Source: Scleromatobacter sp039920745 (GTDB lineage: Bacteria > Pseudomonadota > Gammaproteobacteria > Burkholderiales > Burkholderiaceae_C). Taken from it: a stretch of DNA of 64,000 nt. This document shows, in pieces, positions 16,752-24,628 of this stretch. Within the stretch, counting starts at the first letter, position 1. The number at the start of each line of letters is the position of its first letter. Location: positions 41,602 through 105,601 of the forward strand of contig JBDSDD010000069.1 of assembly GCA_039920745.1 (NCBI GenBank), given 5' to 3'. The notes under the pieces were generated by a model. That model did not search any database. It was not told the origin of the DNA and saw nothing but the letters and a program-made list of their open reading frames with translations. Both the position numbers and the translations under genes were made by a program.

Positions 16752-17951
16752 ATGAGCAAGCAACTTTCCGACGCCTACATCGTCGCAGCCACCCGCGCGC
16801 CGATCGGCAAGTCCGGTCGCGGCATGTTCCGCAACACGCGACCCGACGACCTGCTCGTCGCCGTCATCCAGGCCGCGCTGGCCCAGGTGCCCACGCTGGA
16901 CCCCGCCGCCATCGAAGACGCGATCGTCGGCTGCGCGATGCCCGAAGGCGAGCAGGGCCTGAACTTCGCGCGCACCAGCGTGCTGCTGGCCGGCCTGCCC
17001 AACTCCGTGGGCGGCATCACGGTGAACCGTTTCTGCGCGTCCGGCCTGTCGGCCGTGCAGATGGCGGCCGACCGCATCCGCGTCGGCGAAGCCGACGTGA
17101 TGATCGCCGCCGGCGCCGAGAGCATGAGCATGGTGCCGATGAGCGGCAACAAGCCCTCGTTCAACCCGCACGTGTTCGACAAGGACGAGAACATCGGCAT
17201 CGCCTACGGCATGGGCCTGACCGCGGAGAAGGTCGCCGACAAGTGGAAGGTCTCGCGCGAAGCGCAGGACGCGTTCGCGCTGGCCTCGCACCAGAAGGCC
17301 CTCAAGGCGATCGCCGACGGCCAGTTCAAGGACGAGATCACGCCGGTCGAGGTCTTCACCCGCACGCCGGACCTGGCCACGGGCGAGATCACCGTCACCA
17401 GCCGCATGGTCGACACCGACGAGGGCCCGCGTCCCGACACGTCGCTCGAAGGCCTGGCCAAGCTCAAGGCCGTCTTCGCCGCCAAGGGCAGCGTCACCGC
17501 CGGCAACAGCTCGCAGACCAGCGACGGCGCCGGCTGCCTGATCCTGTGCAGCGAGAAGGCCCTCAAGCAGTTCGGCCTGACGCCGCTGGCGCGTTTCGTG
17601 AGCTTCGCGTCCAAGGGCGTGCCGCCCGAGATCATGGGCATCGGCCCGATCGAGGCGATCCCCGCCGCGCTCAAGTCCGCCGGCCTCAACATCTCGCAGC
17701 TCGACTGGATCGAACTGAACGAAGCCTTCGCCGCCCAGGCGCTGGCCGTGATCGAGACCGTCGGCCTCGATGCCACGAAGGTGAACCCGATGGGCGGCGC
17801 GATCGCCCTCGGCCACCCGCTGGGCGCGACCGGCGCGATCCGCTCCGCCACCGTCGTGCACGCACTGCGTCGCAACAACCTGAAGTACGGCATGGTCACC
17901 ATGTGCGTCGGCACGGGCCAGGGCGCGGCAGGTATTTTCGAACGCCTCTGA
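16752..17951 (+). CDS. Acetyl-CoA C-acyltransferase (thiolase)
   Basis: A 399-residue thiolase that cleaves 3-ketoacyl-CoA in the last step of beta-oxidation. The nucleophilic cysteine is C95 in VNRFCASGLSAVQ. The other active-site elements are NEAFAAQALAV, the GHPLGATGA histidine loop, and the C-terminal CVGTGQGAAG cysteine. Size and motifs match the FadA/FadI class rather than biosynthetic PhaA, though biosynthetic activity cannot be excluded by sequence alone. The ATG at 16752 lies 14 bp after the FadB-like stop, so the two are co-transcribed, as their shared pathway would predict. Confidence 0.92.
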   Translation: MSKQLSDAYIVAATRAPIGKSGRGMFRNTRPDDLLVAVIQAALAQVPTLDPAAIEDAIVGCAMPEGEQGLNFARTSVLLAGLPNSVGGITVNRFCASGLSAVQMAADRIRVGEADVMIAAGAESMSMVPMSGNKPSFNPHVFDKDENIGIAYGMGLTAEKVADKWKVSREAQDAFALASHQKALKAIADGQFKDEITPVEVFTRTPDLATGEITVTSRMVDTDEGPRPDTSLEGLAKLKAVFAAKGSVTAGNSSQTSDGAGCLILCSEKALKQFGLTPLARFVSFASKGVPPEIMGIGPIEAIPAALKSAGLNISQLDWIELNEAFAAQALAVIETVGLDATKVNPMGGAIALGHPLGATGAIRSATVVHALRRNNLKYGMVTMCVGTGQGAAGIFERL

Positions 17952-18078
17952 TCGAGGGGTTCGCCGACGGCGGCAGGAAGTCTCGAATCGCTATCCGCGG
18001 TTCGTCGGCCCTGTCGCCGTTTTCACGTCCGCGCCACGCAATGGCGGACAATCCAGTCCAGATTCAACGAGGTTCAGC

Positions 18079-18840
18079 ATGAGCATCCGCACCGTCAACA
18101 CGAACGGCGTCGCCGTCATCGAGATCGCGCGTCCCGAGAAGAAGAACGCGCTGACGCAGGCGATGTACACCGCCATGACCGAGGCGATCCTCGCGGCCGA
18201 TGCGGACGCCACCATCCGCGCGCTGCTGATCACCGGCCAGCCGGGCATCTTCACGTCGGGCAACGACCTCGAGGACTTCATGCAGCGCCCGCCGCAGGGC
18301 GAGGATTCGCCGGTGTTCCAGTTCATGAAGGCGCTGGCCGAGTGCGGCAAGCCCGTCGTGGCGGCCGTCACCGGCGGGGCGATCGGCATCGGCACGACGA
18401 TGCTGCTGCACTGCGACCTGGTCTACGTCAGCGACGAAGCGCGCCTGGCGATGCCGTTCGTCACCTTGGGCCTGGTGCCCGAGTACGCGTCCAGCCTGCT
18501 GATCCCGCAACGCGTGGGCAACGCCAAGGCCACCGAGCTGCTGTTGCTGGGCGAGCCGTTCAATGGCCAGAGCGCCGTCGAGATGGGCATCGCCAACGCG
18601 GTGCTGCCGGCCGCCGAGGTGGTCAACCACGCACGCCGCATGGCCGAGCGCTTCAACGCGTTGCCGCCGGGCGCGGTGCGCGAGAGCAAGGCGCTGATGC
18701 GCCGGGGCCAGCAAGCACTGGTCAAGGAAACGATAGCGGTCGAGGCCGGCGTCTTCGGCAAGCGCCTGCGCAGCCCCGAGGCGATGGAGGCGTTCCAGGC
18801 TTTCTTCCAGAAGCGCAAGCCGGACTTTTCCAAATTCTGA
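18079..18840 (+). CDS. Enoyl-CoA hydratase/isomerase family protein
   Basis: A 253-residue crotonase-fold protein. The oxyanion-hole segments are present (KKNALTQAMY, FTSGNDLEDF, GGAIGIGTT). The first hydratase glutamate is missing: the usual GGGCELA is GGAIGIGTTM (99-108). Instead E135 in LGLVPEYASSLLIP lines up with the single catalytic glutamate of ECI2-type delta3,delta2-enoyl-CoA isomerases. It may therefore isomerise unsaturated acyl-CoAs so that they can enter beta-oxidation, rather than hydrate them. It lies 127 bp after the thiolase and in the same direction, plausibly within the same operon. Confidence 0.85.
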   Translation: MSIRTVNTNGVAVIEIARPEKKNALTQAMYTAMTEAILAADADATIRALLITGQPGIFTSGNDLEDFMQRPPQGEDSPVFQFMKALAECGKPVVAAVTGGAIGIGTTMLLHCDLVYVSDEARLAMPFVTLGLVPEYASSLLIPQRVGNAKATELLLLGEPFNGQSAVEMGIANAVLPAAEVVNHARRMAERFNALPPGAVRESKALMRRGQQALVKETIAVEAGVFGKRLRSPEAMEAFQAFFQKRKPDFSKF

Positions 18841-18847
18841 GATGACT

Positions 18848-18920
18848 GCCGCCATCGTCGCTGCGTTCTCTGCCCCCCGAGTGGGTGCTTGGCGCCTTCG
18901 GGCGGCCGGGCGGCGCTGAG
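18848..18920 (+). repeat. Intergenic GC-rich hairpin repeat, copy B
   Basis: This copy begins in the poorly conserved left part and then has TCTGCCCCCCGAGTGGG and the well conserved right module GCGCCTTCGGGCGGCCGGG-CGGCGCTGA. The right module matches copy E (50213) except for CGGCGC versus CGTCGC. It fills the gap between the enoyl-CoA hydratase stop and the SGNH hydrolase ATG at 18921. Confidence 0.7.
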
Positions 18921-19718
18921 ATGACTTCCGAGCTCACGCTCGAACCCCGCGAAGGCGGAGACGCGCGCCCGTTGCCGGTGCCGTCGCGACTTGCGACGCT
19001 CGCGTCCAAGCTCGTGCTCTTTCCGTTGCTGATCGCGCAGGGCAAGCAGGTGCGCTCCGTCGCGTTGAAGTTGCCCGAGGCCGCCGGCGAACGCCAAGGC
19101 GTCGCGGGCGCCGGGCGGGTCGGATTGCGGGTGCTGATCGTTGGCGATTCGTCGGCCGCCGGCGTCGGCGTCGGCACGCAGGACGAGGCTTTCGCCGGCC
19201 AGCTGGCGCAGGCGCTCGCCGAGCGCACCGGCGCAGCCGTCGGCTGGCAACTTGTCGCCACGAGCGGCCACACCGCCGCGGACGCTGCTCGCGCGCTCAC
19301 GGGCGCTGCGCTCGCGCCGGCCGACCTGCTGGTGACTGCGCTTGGCGTCAACGACGTCGTCAGCCAGACGCGACCCGCGGCTTTCCTGAAGGCCCTCGAC
19401 GAGATCCACGCGCTCGCGATCACGCGCGCGCAGGTGACGCATTCCTGGCATTGCGGGCTGCCCCCGATGGCCACGTTCCCGTTGCTGCCGCAGCCGTTGC
19501 GCTGGATCCTCGGGCGCGACGCCGCGCACCTGGACAACGCGTTGGTGAACCATCTTGCAGGCCAGACGGCGCGCCTGCACTTGCCGCTGCCCGAGGCGCC
19601 GCACGTGCCCGGCAAGAACGATTCGACGCCCGAGGGCTGGATGGCGCGCGACGGCTTCCATCCGGGGCTGCTGGGCTACCGGCAGTGGGGCCGGCAGGTG
19701 GCCGAGGCGATCGGCTGA
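18921..19718 (+). CDS. SGNH/GDSL hydrolase family protein
   Basis: A 265-residue SGNH hydrolase. Block I is IVGDSSAAGVG with nucleophile S77, the block III oxyanion element is GVND, and block V is DGFHPG with the catalytic Asp-x-x-His. A hydrophobic segment at about 31-40 (LVLFPLLIAQ) may act as a membrane anchor. Such enzymes act as lipases, esterases or deacetylases on varied esters, and the substrate is unknown. The ATG at 18921 lies at the edge of hairpin repeat copy B with no clear Shine-Dalgarno sequence; the frame is open to 18885, but that start would lie inside the repeat. Confidence 0.8.
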   Translation: MTSELTLEPREGGDARPLPVPSRLATLASKLVLFPLLIAQGKQVRSVALKLPEAAGERQGVAGAGRVGLRVLIVGDSSAAGVGVGTQDEAFAGQLAQALAERTGAAVGWQLVATSGHTAADAARALTGAALAPADLLVTALGVNDVVSQTRPAAFLKALDEIHALAITRAQVTHSWHCGLPPMATFPLLPQPLRWILGRDAAHLDNALVNHLAGQTARLHLPLPEAPHVPGKNDSTPEGWMARDGFHPGLLGYRQWGRQVAEAIG

Positions 19719-19748
19719 TGACAGGACCGCCGGCGCCGCGGCCGCGCC

Positions 19749-20168
19749 TCAGCGCGGGATCTGGCGCGGCTTGCCGTCCTTGTCGATCGCCACGTAGGTC
19801 AGGTTGGCCTCGGTGACCTTGACCACCTGGATGTCCGCCGGATTGCGCTCGGCGTAGACCTCCACGCGAACGGTGATCGACGTGTTGCCGACGCGTTCGA
19901 CCGTCGCGTAGAAGCTCAGCAGGTCGCCCACGGACACCGGCTGCTTGAACACGAACTGGTTCACCGCGACGGTGGTCACACGGCCCTTGGCGATGCGCAC
20001 CGGCAGCACGGAGCCCGCCAGGTCGACCTGCGCCATGATCCAGCCGCCGAAGATGTCGCCGTTGAAGTTGGCGTCCGACGGCATCGGGATCACGCGCAGC
20101 GCGAGCTCCTTGTCGGCTGGCAGGGTGGTCGGTGCGTTCGCGGCGGCTTGCAGTTCGTCGGGGGTCAT
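19749..20168 (-). CDS. Acyl-CoA thioesterase (YciA-like hotdog fold)
   Basis: A 139-residue single-hotdog thioesterase. The signature NGDIFGGWIMAQVD (36-49), with D38 in the catalytic position, is that of YciA/BACH acyl-CoA hydrolases, which release free fatty acid from CoA in the cytoplasm. The other conserved part is VTTVAVNQFVFKQPVSVGDLLSFYA. ATG 20168 is preferred over an open frame reaching 20363, because the upstream residues are basic low-information sequence. It converges on the SGNH hydrolase and is divergent from the Atm1-type exporter (119 bp apart). Confidence 0.9.
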   Translation of the reverse strand: MTPDELQAAANAPTTLPADKELALRVIPMPSDANFNGDIFGGWIMAQVDLAGSVLPVRIAKGRVTTVAVNQFVFKQPVSVGDLLSFYATVERVGNTSITVRVEVYAERNPADIQVVKVTEANLTYVAIDKDGKPRQIPR

Positions 20169-20286
20169 CGGGGCTTCATCCTGGTGTCGAGCTCGTGCTT
20201 GATTGTGCTTGAAGGGGTTTACCCTGTGTTCCGATTTGTGGCGGCGATTCTTGATATGGTCCCCGGCGCCCCACCTTCGACCCCTC

Positions 20287-22218
20287 ATGCACCCGAATCC
20301 TCCCGCCGCCGCCCGAGACACCACCCCATCCACCGAGCCGCGCAGCGACTGGTACACCCTCAAGCGGCTGATGCCCTACTTCTGGGAGTACCGCGTTCGC
20401 ATGGTGTTCGCGCTGCTGTTCCTCATCAGCGCCAAGGTGGCGAGCGTCAGCGTGCCGCTGCTGCTCAAGCGCCTGGTCGACGCGCTCAACATCACCACCA
20501 CCGACCCGCGCGCGCTGCTGGTGGTGCCGCTGGGCCTGCTGCTGGGCTACGCCAGCCTGCGCCTGGCGATGACGCTGTTCACCGAGCTGCGCGAGATCGT
20601 GTTCGCACGCGCCACCTTCGGCGCCGCCAAGCGCGTGGCGCTGGAGACCTTCGAGCACCTCAACGCGTTGTCCCTGCGCTTCCACCTCGAGCGCCAGACG
20701 GGCGGCCTGACGCGCGACATCGAACGCGGCACGCGGGCGCTGCAGACGCTGGTGTCGTACTCCCTGTACACGATCGTCCCGACGCTGGTGGAGCTGAGCT
20801 TCGTGCTGGTGCTGCTGGGCCACAAGTTCGACATGGGCTATGTGTGGATCACGCTCAGCGCGCTGGTGTTGTACGGCGTGTTCACCATCACGGTCACCGA
20901 GTGGCGCACCAAGTACCGCAAGGCGATGAACGAACTCGACTCGAAGGCCAACACCAAGGCCATCGACGCGCTGCTGAACTTCGAGACGGTCAAGTACTTC
21001 AACAACGAGCAGTTCGAGTCGGCGCGCTACGAGACCGGCCTCGAGGCCTACCGCGCGGCACAGATGAAGTCGCAGGCCACGCTGTCGATGCTCAACACCG
21101 GCCAGCAGTTGATCATCGCCGCCAGCCTCGTCGCCCTGCTTTGGCGCGCCACCGGCGGCGTCATCGCCCACTCGATGACGCTGGGCGACTTCGTGATGGT
21201 CAACGCGCTGCTGATCCAGCTGTACGTGCCACTGAACTTCCTGGGCGTGCTGTACCGCGAGGTCAAGCAGGGCCTGACCGACCTGGAGCGCATGTTCGCG
21301 CTGCTCGAGAAGGATCGCGAGATCGCCGACGCGCCCGACGCCACCGTGCTGCAGATCGGCGGCGGCGACGGGCAGGCACCGCCCATCGCCTCCGGCGAGG
21401 CGCCGCGGCGCCTCGCCGGAGGCGCGGTGCGTTTCGAGAACGTGAGCTTCGCGTACGACCCGGCGCGTCCGATCCTTCACGACGTCAGCTTCGAGATCCC
21501 CGCCGGCAAGACAGTGGCAGTTGTCGGCCCCAGCGGCGCGGGCAAGAGCACGCTGGCGCGGCTGCTCTACCGCTTCTACGACGTCACCGGCGGCGCGATC
21601 CGCATCGACGGCCAGGACCTGCGCCAGATCACCCAGAACAGCCTGCGCAAGGCGATCGGCCTCGTGCCGCAGGACACGGTGCTGTTCAACGACACCGTCG
21701 CCTACAACATCGCGTACGGCCGCCCCGGGGCGTCGCAGGCCGAGATCGAGGGCGCCGCGCGCGCGGCCCGCATCCATGACTTCATCTCGGCCACGCCACT
21801 GGGCTACGCCACGATGGTGGGCGAGCGCGGCCTCAAGCTGTCCGGCGGCGAGAAGCAGCGCGTCGCGATCGCGCGCACGCTGCTCAAGAACCCGCCGCTG
21901 ATGATCTTCGACGAGGCCACCTCGGCGCTCGACTCGGCCAACGAGCGCGCGATCCAGGCCGAGCTGTCGCAGGCCGCGCAGGGCCGCACGACGCTGGTCA
22001 TCGCGCATCGGCTGTCGACGGTGGTCAACGCCGCGCAGATCCTGGTGATGGCCGACGGTCGCGTCGTCGAGCGGGGCACCCACCCCGAGTTGCTGGCCAT
22101 GGACGGCCGCTACGCGCACATGTGGCGCCTGCAGCAGACCCACGGCGACAGCGCCGCCGCCAGCGACGCGCTGGAGTCGCCGACCCTGGGCGATTCGGCC
22201 TTCGTCGACGCGCCCTGA
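20287..22218 (+). CDS. Atm1-type ABC exporter (fused permease/ATPase)
   Basis: A 643-residue half-transporter with six membrane helices (about 38-335) fused to an ATPase domain (about 380-610). The membrane domain contains NFETVKYFNNEQFESARYE (231-249), the hallmark of the Atm1/HMT1/ABCB7 branch, which exports glutathione-linked sulfur compounds or metal-thiol conjugates. The ATPase has Walker A GPSGAGKST (414-422), signature LSGGEKQR and Walker B LMIFDEATS. The linker at about 368-380 is encoded by a perfect 38-bp palindrome (21387-21424). ATG 20287 is chosen over 20203 because the longer form lacks a ribosome-binding site and family similarity. The substrate is inferred only from the family. 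Confidence 0.92.
   Translation: MHPNPPAAARDTTPSTEPRSDWYTLKRLMPYFWEYRVRMVFALLFLISAKVASVSVPLLLKRLVDALNITTTDPRALLVVPLGLLLGYASLRLAMTLFTELREIVFARATFGAAKRVALETFEHLNALSLRFHLERQTGGLTRDIERGTRALQTLVSYSLYTIVPTLVELSFVLVLLGHKFDMGYVWITLSALVLYGVFTITVTEWRTKYRKAMNELDSKANTKAIDALLNFETVKYFNNEQFESARYETGLEAYRAAQMKSQATLSMLNTGQQLIIAASLVALLWRATGGVIAHSMTLGDFVMVNALLIQLYVPLNFLGVLYREVKQGLTDLERMFALLEKDREIADAPDATVLQIGGGDGQAPPIASGEAPRRLAGGAVRFENVSFAYDPARPILHDVSFEIPAGKTVAVVGPSGAGKSTLARLLYRFYDVTGGAIRIDGQDLRQITQNSLRKAIGLVPQDTVLFNDTVAYNIAYGRPGASQAEIEGAARAARIHDFISATPLGYATMVGERGLKLSGGEKQRVAIARTLLKNPPLMIFDEATSALDSANERAIQAELSQAAQGRTTLVIAHRLSTVVNAAQILVMADGRVVERGTHPELLAMDGRYAHMWRLQQTHGDSAAASDALESPTLGDSAFVDAP
21387..21424. repeat. Perfect 38-bp palindrome inside the Atm1-type exporter gene
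   Basis: The sequence starting CGCCTCCGGCGAGGCGCCG at 21387 is followed directly by its exact reverse complement, ending at 21424, with no loop and no mismatch; the flanking pair (T21386/C21425) no longer matches. It is read in frame as a linker around GEAPRRLAGG between the membrane and ATPase domains. No second copy was noticed in the window. Confidence 0.9.
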
Positions 22219-22237
22219 GCCGGACTACACTGATCGC

Positions 22238-23170
22238 GTGGAAACCAAGTGGCTTGAAGATTTCGTCAGCCTGGCCGAGACGCGCAGTTTCTCGCGCTCC
22301 GCCCAGCTCCGCCACGTCACGCAGCCGGCATTCTCGCGCCGCATCCAGGCGCTCGAGGCCTGGGCCGGGCTCGACCTGGTCGATCGCTCGTCCTACCCGA
22401 CGCGGCTGACGCCGGCCGGCGAGACCTTCCACGGCCAGGCGCTGGAGGTGCTGGGCAGCCTGCAGGCCACTCGCAACATGATGCGCGGGCTGCAGGCCGG
22501 GGGCGCCGACATGATCGAGTTCGCCGTGCCACACACGCTCGCGTTCACGTTCTTCCCCACTTGGGTGATGGACCTGCGCAAGCGCTTTGGCGAGATGAAG
22601 AGCCGACTCATCGCGCTCAATGTCCACGACGCGGTGATGCGCCTGACCGAAGGCAGTTGCGACCTGCTGGTGGCCTACCACCACGCGTCGCAGCCGCTGC
22701 AACTGAGCCCGGACCGCTACGAAATGCTGAGCCTGGGCCAGGAGACGCTGGCCCCGTACGCCAAGGGCGGCGCGGACGGCAAGCCGCTGTTCCGTTTTTC
22801 CACCACGAGCGACGCGCGCATCCCGTTCCTGGGCTACGCGTCGGGCGCCTACATGGCGCGCCTGGTCGACCAGATCCTCAAGTCGACGCCGGTGCTGCCC
22901 ACTCTCGACACCGTCTACGAGACCGACATGGCCGAAGGCCTGAAGGCGATGGCGCTGGAGGGGCATGGCATCGCGTTCCTGCCTTCCAGCTCTGTCAAGA
23001 AGGAGCTGCGTGCGCGCCGGCTGGTGTCGGCGGCGCCGTTGCACGACGACGCCAGCCATGCCTACGAGGTGACGATGGAAGTGCGGATCTACCGCGAGCG
23101 GCCCGAGCTGGCCCGCCATCCAAAGGCCGGAGCCCAGGCCTTGTGGGACTTCCTCAAGGACGGTGCGTAG
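22238..23170 (+). CDS. LysR-family transcriptional regulator
   Basis: A 310-residue LysR regulator: winged helix-turn-helix at about 1-62 (WLEDFVSLAETRSFSRSAQL, then VTQPAFSRRIQALE) and a periplasmic-binding-protein-like effector domain (about 90-300). It starts with GTG at 22238, 20 bp after the exporter stop. LysR proteins usually control a neighbouring gene. The next gene downstream is an amino-acid binding protein, with a 17-bp palindrome between them (23266-23282), which makes the ABC importer locus the most obvious target; this is inference. Confidence 0.9.
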   Translation: METKWLEDFVSLAETRSFSRSAQLRHVTQPAFSRRIQALEAWAGLDLVDRSSYPTRLTPAGETFHGQALEVLGSLQATRNMMRGLQAGGADMIEFAVPHTLAFTFFPTWVMDLRKRFGEMKSRLIALNVHDAVMRLTEGSCDLLVAYHHASQPLQLSPDRYEMLSLGQETLAPYAKGGADGKPLFRFSTTSDARIPFLGYASGAYMARLVDQILKSTPVLPTLDTVYETDMAEGLKAMALEGHGIAFLPSSSVKKELRARRLVSAAPLHDDASHAYEVTMEVRIYRERPELARHPKAGAQALWDFLKDGA

Positions 23171-23265
23171 GCCGTTGTCGCTGGCGTACTTGCGACGGCC
23201 TCAGCGTCGTCGCATGCTGTCTGTCACGCCCGGCCGCGCGAATCAGGTAATAACCCTTATGTGGT

Positions 23266-23282
23266 CATGCAAATGATGCATG
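23266..23282. promoter_or_regulatory. Palindrome upstream of the first amino-acid binding protein gene
   Basis: CATGCA-AATGA-TGCATG is a perfect 6-bp inverted repeat with a 5-bp spacer. It lies in the 169-bp gap between the LysR regulator and the first binding-protein gene. The right arm is part of a 7-bp tandem repeat (ATGATGC twice, 23274-23287). It is a candidate regulator site; the protein that binds it is not known. Confidence 0.35.
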
Positions 23283-23339
23283 ATGCGGCCTCCAAAAGGC
23301 ATTGGCGCCGCCCTGAGGCGCCGCATACAGTCCGCGACC

Positions 23340-24353
23340 ATGCAACATTTTCCGCACGCCAGCGCCATCAGCGCGACCCCTGGAGCACCTGCCCACAAGG
23401 CTCGCTTCGCTCGGGGTGCCTCGTCGATTCCGGCGCTCCTCGTCGCCCTCTGCCTGGTGCCTTCGGCGCAGGCCAGGAGCAAGGCCGACAGTGCCGTCGC
23501 CGCCGCCTCGCAGGCGGCCGATGCCGGGCCGCATCCGGTGCTCGATCGCATCCGCAGCAGCGGCCGCATCGTGCTGGCGCACCGCGAGTCGTCAGTGCCG
23601 TTCTCCTTTTACGACGCCAACAAGAAGCCGGTCGGCTACGCGCTGGACCTGTGCAAGGACGTCGCCGAGGCCGTGCGCAAGCACCTGGGCCTGAAGGCGA
23701 TCGAGATCGCCTACCTCCCGATCACGACCGCCACGCGCATCGACGCGATCGCCAGCGGCAAGGCCGACCTCGAGTGCGGCTCCACCACCAACAACGCCGA
23801 GCGGCGCCTCAAGGTGGCGTTCACGATCCCGCACTACATCACGGGCTCGCGCTACGCCGTGCGCGCCGACAGCCCGATCGCCGAACTCTCGCAGTTCGAA
23901 AAGCACGTCCTTGTGTCGACGGCGGGCTCGACGCCGTTCAAGGCGATCGACTCCGCCAATCGCGATCGGCTGCTGGGCATCGACCTGCGCGGCGTCAAGG
24001 ACAACGCCGAGGCGATGAAGATGCTCGCCGACAAGAGTGCCGATGGCTTCGCAATGGACGACGTCCAGCTCTACGGCCTGATCGCCGAATCGGGCAACCC
24101 GACGCAGTTCAAGGTGGTCGGCAAGTTCCTCACGATCGAGCCGCTGGCCATCATGCTGAGCAAGGACGACGCCGCGTTCAAGAAGGTGGTCGACGACGAG
24201 ATGCGCCACCTGATCCGCTCTGGCGAGGCCGAGAAGATCTACGAGCACTGGTTCATGGCGCCGATCCCGCCAAAGAACGTCTCGATGAACCTGCCCATGA
24301 GCTACCTCCTGCGCGATTCGTGGAAATATCCATCCGATGCGGTCGCCAACTAG
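23340..24353 (+). CDS. Amino-acid ABC transporter substrate-binding protein (paralogue 1)
   Basis: A solute-binding protein of family 3, about 337 residues from ATG 23340 (the frame is open to 23280). A long basic N-terminus leads into a hydrophobic stretch ending PSAQA, consistent with a Sec signal peptide. The mature protein has SGRIVLAHRESSVPFSFYD, ADLECGSTTNNAERR and ADGFAMDDVQLYGLI, the pattern of glutamate/aspartate-type binding proteins. It shares several motifs with the adjacent GltI-like protein, so the two look like diverged duplicates. It is separated from the rest of the importer by a 275-bp gap containing a hairpin repeat, so it may be regulated independently. Ligand specificity is not known. 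Confidence 0.82.
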   Translation: MQHFPHASAISATPGAPAHKARFARGASSIPALLVALCLVPSAQARSKADSAVAAASQAADAGPHPVLDRIRSSGRIVLAHRESSVPFSFYDANKKPVGYALDLCKDVAEAVRKHLGLKAIEIAYLPITTATRIDAIASGKADLECGSTTNNAERRLKVAFTIPHYITGSRYAVRADSPIAELSQFEKHVLVSTAGSTPFKAIDSANRDRLLGIDLRGVKDNAEAMKMLADKSADGFAMDDVQLYGLIAESGNPTQFKVVGKFLTIEPLAIMLSKDDAAFKKVVDDEMRHLIRSGEAEKIYEHWFMAPIPPKNVSMNLPMSYLLRDSWKYPSDAVAN

Positions 24354-24385
24354 CAGGTTTGTTGTTTAAATGAGCCGACCGCAGG

Positions 24386-24480
24386 GCGCACCTCGGAGTC
24401 AAGCTCTCGGGAAGCGAGGATCACATCCGAGCCAAACCGAGCTCCCCTTGGGGGCAGCGACGGGTGGAGCGTGGGGGCCC
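24386..24480 (-). repeat. Intergenic GC-rich hairpin repeat, copy C (reverse orientation)
   Basis: On the minus strand the element reads GGGCCCCCACGCTCCACCCG followed by TCGCTGCCCCCAAGGGGAGC, the same left module and hairpin as copies D and E, here reversed relative to the flanking genes. The outer part (about 24386-24439) is degenerate. The rest of the 275-bp gap before gltI (24481-24628) shows no gene; it includes the inverted repeat GCCTGCCGTCAGGC near 24545. Confidence 0.55.
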
Positions 24481-24628
24481 TTGGTCCAGTACGTGCTTTC
24501 ACGAACGGTGGGAGAGTGAGTTAAATCCTAGACTTGGTTAAGCCTGCCGTCAGGCGGCCCCGTTTTCCCTGTTTGGCCTTGCGCCAGCAACATTGCAAAT
24601 CGTCTCTCTCGAAGAATCAGGAGCACAA

